Positions 49,297-58,277 of a DNA stretch of 64,000 nt are shown here, piece after piece (positions within the stretch are counted from its first letter, which is position 1; each line of letters begins with the position of its first letter). The stretch is from an uncultured Pelagibacteraceae bacterium. GTDB lineage: Bacteria; Pseudomonadota; Alphaproteobacteria; Pelagibacterales; Pelagibacteraceae. The DNA lies in NCBI GenBank assembly GCA_902590505.1, contig CACIWZ010000004.1, forward strand, positions 52,069 through 116,068. The letters run 5' to 3'. The notes beneath the pieces were generated by a model that searched no databases, was not told the origin of the DNA, and saw nothing but the letters and a program-made list of their open reading frames with translations. Position numbers and translations under genes: made by a program.

Positions 49297-50219
49297 AAAA
49301 AATATTATTACTATTCATAATCTTTCCTACTTTAGCATTTGCTGAAAGCGATGATATAAAAAAAAGCGGCTTCTTAAAAAAACCAATCAGTACTAAAGTA
49401 GATAAATTAGAAATTACTGAACCTAAAAATAAAATAATTATTATTTTTAATCATGGGCAGTCTTCTAATGACTCTAAAAAAAAGAATAAATGCACTTGGA
49501 TAGGTAATGTTAGAAATATGGCATCACTTATTGGGGAAAAAGTAAAAGGTAAAGAAATAATGGTGTACAATTTTTGTACTAATCATTTAGAAGGTGATCA
49601 AATGTTAGAAAAATACCCTTTATGGCACAAAAAATACGTAGGACCTTATAAAGGAAAACATAAACTAGAAAAAAGGGTTGATGCAAACATCAAACTCATA
49701 GAGCAATTAGTCAGTATGGGTGTTCCAAAAAAACAAATAATAGTCACCGGGCATTCCTGTGGCGGGCTTATGACACTAATGCTTTTTGCTAAATATCCTA
49801 ATGCAGCAGGTGGAGGTATTTCTTTAAATCAAGCTTGTTATGGTAAAATTTCAAAAAAATATAAAGCTGCAAAAGTTGGCTCTGAAGCAGCTTTAGAAAG
49901 TTTTAAAAAAAAAAAACCAGGACCTGCAGTTGTTAGACAGTCACAAATTGATGAAATAAAAAGTTCTAAAAATTTACCTTTACTTGCATTTACACATCCA
50001 AAAGATAGTTACGAAGGATTATTGTCTGACTGGCTTGATGAGATACCTGGTTTAGAAAGAATTATTATTTCAGAAGACTATACAATCAACGGTCAAAAAT
50101 GTTTTAAGGAACATGCCAACGAAAAAGAGCCTGTAAAAGATGGTCACAGAATGGATCATGCTACTTGTTTTCAATATTATAATCCAAAAATCTTAGATTA
50201 TATATCTTCCAGAATTTAA
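49293..50219 (+). CDS. Secreted alpha/beta-hydrolase-fold protein
   Basis: 308 residues with a signal peptide (MKKILLLFIIFPTLAFA). The nucleophile elbow is VTGHSCGGLMTLMLF (G-x-S-x-G), and the closing His is probably in the DGHRMDHATCF region. Several Cys (TWIGN-flanking KCTW, YNFCTN, QACYG, QKCF) suggest periplasmic disulfides. No specific family recognised. It is odd to find a periplasmic protein inside a cytoplasmic salvage operon; it overlaps mtnA by four bases and the aldolase start by one base. Confidence 0.77.
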   Translation: MKKILLLFIIFPTLAFAESDDIKKSGFLKKPISTKVDKLEITEPKNKIIIIFNHGQSSNDSKKKNKCTWIGNVRNMASLIGEKVKGKEIMVYNFCTNHLEGDQMLEKYPLWHKKYVGPYKGKHKLEKRVDANIKLIEQLVSMGVPKKQIIVTGHSCGGLMTLMLFAKYPNAAGGGISLNQACYGKISKKYKAAKVGSEAALESFKKKKPGPAVVRQSQIDEIKSSKNLPLLAFTHPKDSYEGLLSDWLDEIPGLERIIISEDYTINGQKCFKEHANEKEPVKDGHRMDHATCFQYYNPKILDYISSRI

Positions 50220-50863
50220 TGAGTAAGCTAAAGTCAGAAGTAATAAAATATTCTAAAAAATTGAATATTACTAATTTATCTGCTTTAAGATCAGGAAATA
50301 TCTCTGCAAGAGCAAAAGAAAAAGGAGTAGACGGTTTTTATATAACTCCGTCGGGGAGAAAGTATTCGTCTTTAAAAATAAAAGACATCGTCTTTGTTTC
50401 GCTTAAAGGTGTTTACGATAAAAAAAAGGGTAAACCATCATCAGAGTGGAGATTTCATCAAGATATTTATGTGAATAAAAAAGAGGCTAAAGCTATAGTT
50501 CACGCTCACTCTACTTGTGCTACGGCTGTCTCTACTCATCAGAAAAGTATTCCAGCATTTCACTATATGGTTGCAGTAGCTGGAGGAGAAGACATTAAAT
50601 GCAGTAAATATGCAACTTTTGGAACAAAAAATCTTTCTAGAAATATTATTAAAGCACTAAAAAATAGAACAGCTTGTTTAATTGCCAATCACGGTCAGGT
50701 TGCTTTTGGAGAAAATTTAGAAAAGACTTTTGAGCTTGCTCAAGAAATCGAAAATATTTGCCATCAATATATAAATGCCATAAGAATTGGAATACCTAAG
50801 ATTCTTTCAAAAAAAGAAATGAAAATAGTCTTAGGAAAATTTAAAAATTATAAAAAAGGATAG
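50219..50863 (+). CDS. Class II aldolase, likely acting on methylthioribulose-1-phosphate
   Basis: 214 residues of the class II aldolase/adducin family. LSALRSGNISARAKEKGVDGFYITPSGRKYSSL is the phosphate- and substrate-binding part, and the zinc ligands are in VHAHSTCATAV (H-x-H) and IANHGQVAFG. In organisms with the DHAP shunt, such an aldolase (Ald2) splits methylthioribulose-1-phosphate into DHAP and methylthioacetaldehyde. mtnB, C and D of the classical salvage pathway are not here, so the shunt is the simpler reading. MtnB-like dehydratase activity is the alternative. Confidence 0.83.
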   Translation: MSKLKSEVIKYSKKLNITNLSALRSGNISARAKEKGVDGFYITPSGRKYSSLKIKDIVFVSLKGVYDKKKGKPSSEWRFHQDIYVNKKEAKAIVHAHSTCATAVSTHQKSIPAFHYMVAVAGGEDIKCSKYATFGTKNLSRNIIKALKNRTACLIANHGQVAFGENLEKTFELAQEIENICHQYINAIRIGIPKILSKKEMKIVLGKFKNYKKG

Positions 50864-50869
50864 TTTTTA

Positions 50870-51910
50870 ATGATTAAGGTTGGTGAGCACATTACCATCG
50901 ATTTTCTAGGTGTAAAAAAAGATTATTCGCCTGAATTTTACGAAAAAGTTGTTTACAAAATAGCAAAAGCTGCAAAGGTTGAAATATTAAATGTTGCTAC
51001 CCACAAATTTGAACCACAAGGTTTTACATTAGTTGCTTTGTTAGCCGAAAGTCATTTTAGTTTTCATACATTTCCTGAAAAAGATGTAATAAGTTTTGAT
51101 TTTTTTACATGCGGAAAAGTGAACCCTAAAGTTGCTCTTAAAATTTTAAGAAAAGAAATTGAGCATAAAAGAGTAGTAACAAATGCTTTTGATAGAAGCA
51201 GCATAGGCCTTTATGATGATATTTATAGCACCCCAGGTCAAAAGAAATTCTATGTGGTCAAAGATGTTTTAGAAAAATTCACTTCTAAAGTCGGTCAATT
51301 TGTTGAAATAATGGACCTAGAAGAGTTTGGTCATGCATTGTTTATTGATCATGAAATTCAAGTCGCTGAAAAAGATGAAAAAATTTATAGCTCAAACTTT
51401 TTTAAGTCTAGTTATGATTTGAGTAAAAAAAATAATAACGTTGCAATAATTGGTGGAGGAGACGGAGGTGTGGCTAGAGCTTGTTTAGAGAATAATTCTA
51501 ATTACATCGATTGGTTTGAATTAGATCCTGAGATTGTAGATGTTTGCTATCGTCACTTACCAAAAGTTTGTTCAAAAGTTAAAAAAAGTAATAAAATCAA
51601 GACGTTCTGGGGAGATGCATTTAAAAGTATAAAAGAAATTGAAGACTCAAAATACGATAAAATTTTTGTAGATTTAAACGATGATCAATACTGTATTGAC
51701 TTAGCTAAAAAAAATATGAAGGGTTTAAAAAGAATACTTAAAAAAGGCGGTGTAATCACTGCTCAAGTAGGAAGCCAGGATAAAAAACCTAAACAAGTTG
51801 ATAACTGGTGTAAAGTTTTAGAAAAAAGCTTTGGAAATGTTAAATTATCTGGGGCTTATATCCCTAGTTTTGACTGTAAATGGAATTTTGCTTCATCTAT
51901 AATGAAGTAA
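50870..51910 (+). CDS. Fused S-adenosylmethionine decarboxylase and spermidine synthase
   Basis: 346 residues in two domains. Residues 1-125 are a prokaryotic SpeD: LLAESHFSFHTFPE holds the Glu-Ser self-cleavage site that makes the pyruvoyl cofactor, and ISFDFFTCGKV holds the catalytic Cys. Residues 130-346 are SpeE-like: FGHALFIDHEIQVAEKDE, VAIIGGGDGGVARACLE and the DLNDDQYCI proton-abstracting loop. One chain would thus decarboxylate SAM and transfer its aminopropyl group, releasing MTA, which the upstream genes consume. The putrescine supply is not in the window. Confidence 0.9.
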   Translation: MIKVGEHITIDFLGVKKDYSPEFYEKVVYKIAKAAKVEILNVATHKFEPQGFTLVALLAESHFSFHTFPEKDVISFDFFTCGKVNPKVALKILRKEIEHKRVVTNAFDRSSIGLYDDIYSTPGQKKFYVVKDVLEKFTSKVGQFVEIMDLEEFGHALFIDHEIQVAEKDEKIYSSNFFKSSYDLSKKNNNVAIIGGGDGGVARACLENNSNYIDWFELDPEIVDVCYRHLPKVCSKVKKSNKIKTFWGDAFKSIKEIEDSKYDKIFVDLNDDQYCIDLAKKNMKGLKRILKKGGVITAQVGSQDKKPKQVDNWCKVLEKSFGNVKLSGAYIPSFDCKWNFASSIMK

Positions 51911-52707
51911 TGTTTCGTGTTTCTTGTATTCAATTAAGATCAAACAATAATATTCATAATAATTTAGATAGAACATCTAAACTTATTATAAAAGCAATTA
52001 AGCAAAAAACTGATTTTATAATCACACCAGAAGTTTCATCACATTTCTCTTTAAACAAGAAAGAGCTGTTAAAAATTTGTACCTCAATGCAAAATGATAT
52101 CTATCTTAGTGGTATTAAAAAACTTGCAAAAAAGTACAAGATATGGATTTTGATTGGATCTTTAATAATTAAAATTTCAAAAAATAAACTGGTCAATAGA
52201 TCTGTATTAATCGATAAGAGCGGGAAAGTTAGAACTTACTACGATAAAATTCATATGTACGATGTTATTTTAAACAAAAAAGAAAAATATTTTGAGTCAA
52301 AAAGTTTTTTTCCAGGAAATAAAATAAAGACATTTAATTTACCATGGGGAAAGATTGGTTTAAGTATTTGTTATGATCTTAGATTTCCAAATTTATATCG
52401 AAAATTATCTAAAGCAGGTTCATTATTTTTATCAGTGCCTTCAGCTTTTACTGAAACCACAGGTAAGAAACATTGGCATTCACTGTTAAAGGCTAGAGCC
52501 ATAGAAAATTTTTGTTATATTTTTGCACCTGCTCAAGGGGGAACACATTATAATGGAAGAAAAACTTTCGGACATTCATTAATAATTTCTCCAGATGGCG
52601 AAATCATAAAAGAACTTAAGAAATCAGAAGGTGTAATTACAGCTAATATAAATCCTAAACTGTCAAAAAATCTTAGGTTAAGAATACCTAGTTTGAAGTC
52701 TGATTGA
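51910..52707 (+). CDS. Carbon-nitrogen hydrolase, Nit1-like deaminated-glutathione amidase type
   Basis: 265 residues from ATG 51910, which overlaps the speD-speE stop (TAATG). The Glu-Lys-Cys triad is in FIITPEVSSH, YYDKIHMYDV and GLSICYDLRFPNLYRKL. The segment APAQGGTHYNGRKTFGHSLIISPDGEI is typical of the Nit1/YbeM group, which cleans up deaminated glutathione. N-carbamoylputrescine amidase is another nitrilase linked to polyamines, but its marker residues are not obvious here. Confidence 0.85.
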   Translation: MFRVSCIQLRSNNNIHNNLDRTSKLIIKAIKQKTDFIITPEVSSHFSLNKKELLKICTSMQNDIYLSGIKKLAKKYKIWILIGSLIIKISKNKLVNRSVLIDKSGKVRTYYDKIHMYDVILNKKEKYFESKSFFPGNKIKTFNLPWGKIGLSICYDLRFPNLYRKLSKAGSLFLSVPSAFTETTGKKHWHSLLKARAIENFCYIFAPAQGGTHYNGRKTFGHSLIISPDGEIIKELKKSEGVITANINPKLSKNLRLRIPSLKSD

Positions 52708-53103
52708 TTATTCGTAAGATTTTACTTCTTTTATATTTGATCCAAAAGCATTATTGATTGCTAATTTGATCTTCGCTCTTTCGTCATTAAATTTATAAAC
52801 ATTTCTTGCTAGTTGAATGAATTTTTCATCAAATTTATTATTTTTTTCAGCAGATCTCTTCCCATCTTCTATATCCCAAAGTTTTAAATTTATGTTTTTA
52901 AGATCATTCTTAAAACTCAGAATTTTATTTTCATCATTTATAGATTTTTTTAAAGTTTCATTTAATGAAACCAATTCTTTATCTACCTCTATTAATTTTT
53001 CTTTATTACTTATTTTCTCTTTTTTTATTTCTAAAATGGTAATTTTATCTATTAACTCTCCAGCTGATATTTCTGCCAATATTCTGTCCATTTTCTCATT
53101 CAT
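52708..53103 (-). CDS. DUF6165-family coiled-coil protein
   Basis: 131 residues, highly charged. ILAEISAGELIDKITILEIKKEKIS is the usual N-terminal block, and NLKLWDIEDGKRSAEKNNKFDEKFIQLARNVYKFNDERAKIKLAIN the C-terminal one. The family is small, mostly alpha-helical and often lies near glycosyltransferase genes, as here (GT9 is the divergent neighbour). No function known. It converges on the nitrilase gene with no gap. Confidence 0.8.
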   Translation of the reverse strand: MNEKMDRILAEISAGELIDKITILEIKKEKISNKEKLIEVDKELVSLNETLKKSINDENKILSFKNDLKNINLKLWDIEDGKRSAEKNNKFDEKFIQLARNVYKFNDERAKIKLAINNAFGSNIKEVKSYE

Positions 53104-53149
53104 TTTAATATTTGACTAAATTAATTATTAAATATACTTCGAAATAATA

Positions 53150-54082
53150 ATGTCAAATATATTAATAATAAAGCATGGTTCTTTAGGCGATTTAATTCAA
53201 GCAAATGGAGCCATAAAAGATATTAAAAAATTTTACATAAATAGAAAAGTATTTTTACTTACAGCTCAGCCATATGCAATTTTTATGTCTGAATGCCCTT
53301 ATTTAGATGGTGTTATAATAGATAAGAGATTGCCAAGATGGAATTTATTTTATTTAAAAACTCTAAAAAACAATCTAGCTAAATATGATTTTACAAAAAT
53401 CTATGATTTGCAAAATTCAAGCAGAACAAAATTTTACAAAAGATTTATTTTAAAAAACGCAGAATGGTCTTCTACGGAAACTTCATTGGAGCCAGGTCAA
53501 AAAAAGAGTGACTTCGATAAAGATCCTGTTTTAGATAGAATGGAAATTCAATTAAAAAAAAGCGGTATACAAACTGAATTCGTAAAAAATATAGATTTAA
53601 GCTGGGCTTTATCGGATATCTCTAGGTTAAAAAAACAATATGCGAACAATGACTATATTTTGTTATTTCCTTTTTGTTCAAAAAAACTCCCTCAAAAAAA
53701 ATGGCCTTTTTTTAAAGATTTAATTTCACGACTCAAACAAGATTATAAAAATAAATATCCAATTCTGTTAGCTCCTGGGCCAGACGAAATTGATGAAGCT
53801 AATGAGTTGAATGCCAAAGTAGTTTTAGATAATAATCAGCCAGTTGATATCAAAACATTAGTATCTTTGATAAGTAACGCTAAATTTATTATTGCCAATG
53901 ATACTGGCCCTGCTCATATAGCTTCACATCTAGATAAAGCAGGAATTGTGCTTTTTGGAAGTCACACGACTGCAAAGAAAGTGAGTATCGAAAATTTTAA
54001 TTTTAAAGCAATCAGTGTTGAAAATCTAAATGATTTATCAGTCGAAACCGTGATAGAAAAAGTAAAATCTAAATTAAATTAA
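53150..54082 (+). CDS. Family 9 glycosyltransferase (heptosyltransferase-like)
   Basis: 310 residues. ILIIKHGSLGDLIQANGAIKDIKK matches the GT9 N-terminus (I-x-G-D-x-x). The donor-binding domain has LLFPFCSKKLPQKKWPFFKDLISRL and FIIANDTGPAHIASHLDKAGIVLFGSHT, the D-T-G-P-x-H motif. It transfers a heptose or similar sugar to the LPS core at the inner membrane. The likely donor could come from the heptose genes around 36642-41406. Confidence 0.9.
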   Translation: MSNILIIKHGSLGDLIQANGAIKDIKKFYINRKVFLLTAQPYAIFMSECPYLDGVIIDKRLPRWNLFYLKTLKNNLAKYDFTKIYDLQNSSRTKFYKRFILKNAEWSSTETSLEPGQKKSDFDKDPVLDRMEIQLKKSGIQTEFVKNIDLSWALSDISRLKKQYANNDYILLFPFCSKKLPQKKWPFFKDLISRLKQDYKNKYPILLAPGPDEIDEANELNAKVVLDNNQPVDIKTLVSLISNAKFIIANDTGPAHIASHLDKAGIVLFGSHTTAKKVSIENFNFKAISVENLNDLSVETVIEKVKSKLN

Positions 54083-55154
54083 TATAATTCTTAATAATTT
54101 TATCCCAAGCAAAGCCTTTAGAAAATTCAAAAGCATTAGCACCGAGTTCTTTATATTTTTCATTTGATAAGACTTTTAAAAGTGTATCGTAAATAGCATT
54201 TAAGTCATTACCATTACATAGATATCCTGTTACACCAGATTTTATTGCATCTCCTTCACCACCATATATTCCTCCAATTGACGGCTTCCCGTAGGATGCA
54301 GCTTCAATATAAGTAATACCAAATCCCTCAACCGATTTTTTGTAAACAACCGAAGGCATTACAAACACATCTGATTGTTCAAGTAAACCAACTTTTTCTT
54401 GTTCTGAAGAGCTAAAAATTAGTTCGACATTTTTTTCTAAATCTAATTCTTTTCTTAATTTCTCAATATTTTTTCTTTCATCCCCATCACCAATTGATAC
54501 ATATTTTAAATTTGGAAATTTTGGTAAAAGATTTTTAATTGACATTAAAATATTTTGATGACTTTTACGCCCATCTAATCTTGAAACAGTAATTAACTTC
54601 GGTGATGCGCTACCAAAAATATTTTTGGAAAACTCTCTAGCTGTTTCACTAACAGCTATAGGATAGTTACAACCAGGATTAATGACATGAATATCTTTTA
54701 ATCCAAGTTTTAAACCTAATTCCTTTGTAAATTTTGAATTTGCAATTATAAAATCTGCTTTTCTTAACGATTTTAAAACTCTTTTGTTCAATGATGTGCC
54801 AACAGGATGATTTATTTCCTTTGAGTGAATTAAGCAGAAAGATTTTGTTTTCTTAAGGGTCTCTAATTCAATATTTTCAATACTTTTCCAATGGTCAAAG
54901 AAACATGCTCTAATTTGATTTTGTTTAATAAAATCTTTAACTAAATTGGCTTTTCTATATTTTCTAAATATTTTAAAACCTGAAATTCTTTCTATATTTA
55001 ATTTAGAATTTTGATCATAAGTATTTGCGTCTTGATGACTATCTGCAAAAACTTTTACAGGACCATGATTTAAAAGAGCATTAGATAAACCTTCCATGAG
55101 GTTTTGCATACCACCAAGCTCAGGAGGAAAATTTCTTGTAGAAACCAAGAACAT
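54069..55154 (-). CDS. Family 4 glycosyltransferase
   Basis: 361 residues of the GT-B fold. FPPELGGMQNLMEGLSNALL is the N-terminal acceptor-domain motif. The donor domain shows LITVSRLDGRKSHQNILMSI, YVSIGDGDERKNIEKL, VFVMPSVVYKKSVEGFGITYIEAASYGKPSIGG with the E-x-x-x-x-x-x-E pair. Probably an envelope or exopolysaccharide hexosyltransferase. It overlaps the GT9 end by 14 bases on the opposite strand and abuts the thioredoxin-like gene. Confidence 0.9.
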   Translation of the reverse strand: MFLVSTRNFPPELGGMQNLMEGLSNALLNHGPVKVFADSHQDANTYDQNSKLNIERISGFKIFRKYRKANLVKDFIKQNQIRACFFDHWKSIENIELETLKKTKSFCLIHSKEINHPVGTSLNKRVLKSLRKADFIIANSKFTKELGLKLGLKDIHVINPGCNYPIAVSETAREFSKNIFGSASPKLITVSRLDGRKSHQNILMSIKNLLPKFPNLKYVSIGDGDERKNIEKLRKELDLEKNVELIFSSSEQEKVGLLEQSDVFVMPSVVYKKSVEGFGITYIEAASYGKPSIGGIYGGEGDAIKSGVTGYLCNGNDLNAIYDTLLKVLSNEKYKELGANAFEFSKGFAWDKIIKNYINLI

Positions 55155-55711
55155 TAATTAAACCACTTTATATTACATCCCATACTAGGAGTTTGACTCT
55201 TTGGACCGGCTTGCGTTTTAGAAATCATCTTCATGGCTACTTTTAAATCACTATCTCCATTTGAAACAGGTTTTAAATCTTTAAGTTCCCTAAACCTTCC
55301 TCGATATTGAAGTTCTAAATCTTTATTGTAACCAAAGAAGTCAGGAGTGCAAACCGCACCGTACTTTCTTGCTATCTCTTGTGTTTCATCAATTAAATAA
55401 TTCATTTCACCAAAATCATTTGCTTTTGCAAATTTAATCATGTTATCAAACGAGTCCTCAGGATAATTCTTAGTATCATTAGACATGATTGCAACAGAGT
55501 TAATTCCGTCTTCTTTTAATTCGTTGCAATCCTTTACTAAATCATGAATAATTGCTTTCACGTAAGGGCAGTGATTACAAATGAACATTATCAGTGTTGC
55601 TTTTTCACCTTTTATATCATTTAGAGAAATTAGTTTATTTTCTATAGATTTTAGTTTGAAATCCTCAGCTTTTTTTCCAAAATTGCAAACTGGTGTCTTT
55701 GTTAAAGCCAT
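55154..55711 (-). CDS. Thioredoxin-like (redoxin/AhpC-TSA) protein
   Basis: 185 residues. GKKAEDFKLKSIENKLISLNDIKGEKATLIMFICNHCPYVKAIIHDL carries a C-x-x-C site (CNHC) at the position expected for TlpA/peroxiredoxin-like proteins, and VCTPDFFGYN provides the cis-Pro. The pattern is that of the thioredoxin family proteins with N-H-C-P-Y-V-K motif found widely in marine bacteria. No signal peptide, so cytoplasmic. Role unknown, likely thiol-peroxide metabolism. It is one base overlapping the GT4 start and is divergent from the carbonic anhydrase homologue. Confidence 0.87.
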   Translation of the reverse strand: MALTKTPVCNFGKKAEDFKLKSIENKLISLNDIKGEKATLIMFICNHCPYVKAIIHDLVKDCNELKEDGINSVAIMSNDTKNYPEDSFDNMIKFAKANDFGEMNYLIDETQEIARKYGAVCTPDFFGYNKDLELQYRGRFRELKDLKPVSNGDSDLKVAMKMISKTQAGPKSQTPSMGCNIKWFN

Positions 55712-55752
55712 AGTATATTATAAGATAATTAATAACACATTACAGCAAATTT

Positions 55753-56256
55753 ATGATTTACGATGTTAACGGTCACACTCCTAAGATTGATCCAAACAGC
55801 TGGGTAGCTTCTAATGCAGTTATCATCGGCAGAGTTGAATTAAAAAAGAATTCTAATATTTGGTTTAATGCAACTTTAAGAGGTGATTTAGAACCAATTA
55901 TTATTGGTGAAGGTTCGAACATTCAAGATGGTAGCGTAATACACACGGATCCAGGTTGTCCAACTATTATAGGTAAAGGAGTTACAGTAGGTCATATGGT
56001 AATGTTACATGGATGTGAAATTTCAGATGATTGTATTATTGGAATAGGTTCAACAATTTTAAATAAAGCAAAGATTGGAAAAAATTGTATCATCGGAGCT
56101 AACTCACTAGTAACAGAAAATAAAGTTATTCCAGATAGATCATTAGTCCTTGGAAGCCCTGGTAAAGTAGTTAGACAAGTCACAGACGAAGAAATAAAAC
56201 ATATTAAAGAAAACGCCAGAGACTATGTTGAAAATATTAAAAAATATAAGAAATAG
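55753..56256 (+). CDS. Gamma-class carbonic anhydrase family protein (YrdA-like)
   Basis: 167 residues of left-handed beta-helix. The hexapeptide pattern is clear (SNIWFNATLRGDLEPIIIGEGSNIQDGSVIHTD; GKGVTVGHMVMLHGCEISDDCIIGIGSTILNKAKIGKNCIIGANSLV). The three metal-binding His are those of VIHTD, TVGHM and LHGC. The bacterial YrdA group binds zinc but often lacks clear anhydrase activity. The C-terminus overlaps the start of the next gene by 32 bases. Confidence 0.92.
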   Translation: MIYDVNGHTPKIDPNSWVASNAVIIGRVELKKNSNIWFNATLRGDLEPIIIGEGSNIQDGSVIHTDPGCPTIIGKGVTVGHMVMLHGCEISDDCIIGIGSTILNKAKIGKNCIIGANSLVTENKVIPDRSLVLGSPGKVVRQVTDEEIKHIKENARDYVENIKKYKK

Positions 56257-57664
56257 TTTCTTAATTTTAATTTTACTTACAACAAATACTTTTGCGAAGG
56301 TTGGAAAGCCTTCACCTAAGTATGATGGAGCATATACCTTTAGTGATTATTGTAGAGGCAGTAAAAATAGTAATGCTTACGACGGTAGTCAATTTATCAT
56401 TAAAGACGGGATGGTTACAAATGATAGAGGCGGAGCTGGAAGATGGGTGCTAGATGAAAAAAAATCAAAAGTTGATGAAAAAGGTAAAATTTATATTAAG
56501 GGCGAAAGAAGAGGCAATAAAAGTATCATTACAGGCAACTTAAATAATGATGAAAAAAAATATTCTGTTTATCAATTTAAAAGAAAAGTAGGTGGTAAAT
56601 CACAGTACTATGGAGACAAACAATATGGGAATCTAAAAATGAAAAGAAGATATAAAGGAGATAGTGACTATGTTCCTTGTGTTATTAACTTTAAAAGAAT
56701 TGGAGATGTGCCTAAAAAAGTAGTTTCAAAAGATGATAGAAAGGTAACAGAAATAACTATAAATTCAAAAAATACAATAGACGATCTTACTTTATTAAAT
56801 AACAAAGGTAAGGATCAAAAAGTAAGAGTAGAATTAAGAAATCTTGAGTCAATTTCAAATGGATTAATAATTGTAGTTCCCTCGAGTACCCCTAATATGG
56901 ATGATGAGATTTATTACGAAAATCAGGTAAGTAAACATGGGTATGCAACTGCTATAGTATATGGCGCTGAACCAAGGTATCAAAAAAAGTTTACCGGATC
57001 ATATACAAGTTCAATGATTCTTTATGATGCTATAGCAACTATAAATGAAGTCACAAAACAATACGGAAAAACTAAAGAAGTAATTTTAATCGGATCCTCA
57101 ACAGGTTCATTAGCTATATTTAAAGCAGGCTGGCAAGATTTTAGAGATAAATATCCATCTATGAACTTAATTACTATGGGTTTTATGATTAATGCTGCTT
57201 GCCCTGATATATCAGAAGTTAATTATAGTAATAAAATTAAAATGTTTGCAATCAATGGGAAACAAGATGAGTCAACACCTCCGTGGGTATGTAAAAATTT
57301 AAAAGACTCTTCCAATAATCCTAACTTATATCTTTTAACCTACTCTGGTGGACATCATTTTGAAAGTAGAATGTATCCACCATCAAGATACGATACTGAG
57401 AGTGCACATGCCCTTCCAACGTGTTCATTAAATTATAAATCTAATCTCCATCAGATTATTAAAAGAAGAGACGGATCAAAAGAATGGAACGGAGAAAAAC
57501 AAGGATATAAAAAAGATCAAAAAAAATGGTTTGGAGAAAATTGTATAGATAAAGGAACCCTTCAAGGATATGAAGAGTACGGTGCAAAACAATTTTGGTC
57601 TGATGTAAAATCAATTATTGTCGATAAAAAAGATGCAAAGTCTTTAAAAGGTTATACTCAATAA
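56225..57664 (+). CDS. Secreted protein with N-terminal beta-rich part and alpha/beta-hydrolase domain
   Basis: 479 residues. Signal peptide LKILKNIRNSFLILILLTTNTFA. Residues 30-165 form a beta-rich unknown domain (SDYCRGSKNS, GGAGRWVLDEKKSK, YGDKQYGNLKMKRRY). The second part is a hydrolase fold: LIIVVPSSTPNMDDEIYYENQ, nucleophile elbow ILIGSSTGSLAIFKAG, FAINGKQDESTPPW (Asp) and SGGHHFESRMYPPSRYD (His). Distantly like dienelactone hydrolases; substrate unknown. The start lies 32 bases inside the preceding gene, but it is the only one that gives a signal peptide. Confidence 0.78.
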   Translation: MLKILKNIRNSFLILILLTTNTFAKVGKPSPKYDGAYTFSDYCRGSKNSNAYDGSQFIIKDGMVTNDRGGAGRWVLDEKKSKVDEKGKIYIKGERRGNKSIITGNLNNDEKKYSVYQFKRKVGGKSQYYGDKQYGNLKMKRRYKGDSDYVPCVINFKRIGDVPKKVVSKDDRKVTEITINSKNTIDDLTLLNNKGKDQKVRVELRNLESISNGLIIVVPSSTPNMDDEIYYENQVSKHGYATAIVYGAEPRYQKKFTGSYTSSMILYDAIATINEVTKQYGKTKEVILIGSSTGSLAIFKAGWQDFRDKYPSMNLITMGFMINAACPDISEVNYSNKIKMFAINGKQDESTPPWVCKNLKDSSNNPNLYLLTYSGGHHFESRMYPPSRYDTESAHALPTCSLNYKSNLHQIIKRRDGSKEWNGEKQGYKKDQKKWFGENCIDKGTLQGYEEYGAKQFWSDVKSIIVDKKDAKSLKGYTQ

Positions 57665-57665
57665 T

Positions 57666-58274
57666 TTAAGGCACTAACCAAGTAAATTTTTTAGAAGCAT
57701 TCAAATCAATTAAAGCTCTTCGATGACCTTTGGCTGCCAAATAAAGCCATTCAATACTTTTAATTTTACATCTGATTACACAAAAGTTTTTATAACCAGC
57801 TTCGCTTTCTTCTTTAGTAAAATCAAAATTATCAAACTTATTATCTAACCCTGAGGTAGGTTTTTCAGATTCTGTACCAGGTCCATTAGTAACCAAGTAA
57901 CATTTTCTACTGATATGGCCAGTTTTTTCCCAAGACTCTTTTGTAACATCATTGTTGTAATTTACTTCGCACTCAGCCTTTACTCTAAGCTGTATTTTTT
58001 CTTCTTTACCATAAAATAAAATAGAGCACTTAGGATTCTTTTTTATTTTTTCAATTTTTGAAGATCTAATATCGCTATGGTACTGAATAAAATTATTTTG
58101 TTGATCTGCCTTTCTGAGAACTACCACTCTACCATCAAGATCTTTATCATTTCCACAGATAAATACTGGAGTCCTAAACTCGGAAGATCTATCTTTGACA
58201 GCTTTTGATAATAAATCCCAAATTTTTTTTTCTATCTCTTTTGAATCTTCGTAGTAACTGACTGTTTCTGACAC
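57666..58274 (-). CDS. Pyridoxamine 5'-phosphate oxidase-family flavoprotein
   Basis: 202 residues. LSKAVKDRSSEFRTPVFICGNDKDLDGRVVVLRKADQQNNFIQYHSDIRSSKIEKIKKNPKCSILFYGKEEKIQLRVKAE, here quoted in pieces of the FMN-binding split barrel, and the end SIEWLYLAAKGHRRALIDL match the small PNPOx-like group (Alr4036-type). It binds FMN; the substrate is unknown and it is probably not the housekeeping pdxH because the pdxH C-terminal signature is missing. It is three bases downstream of the dehydrogenase gene. Confidence 0.8.
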   Translation of the reverse strand: MSETVSYYEDSKEIEKKIWDLLSKAVKDRSSEFRTPVFICGNDKDLDGRVVVLRKADQQNNFIQYHSDIRSSKIEKIKKNPKCSILFYGKEEKIQLRVKAECEVNYNNDVTKESWEKTGHISRKCYLVTNGPGTESEKPTSGLDNKFDNFDFTKEESEAGYKNFCVIRCKIKSIEWLYLAAKGHRRALIDLNASKKFTWLVP

Positions 58275-58277
58275 GAT

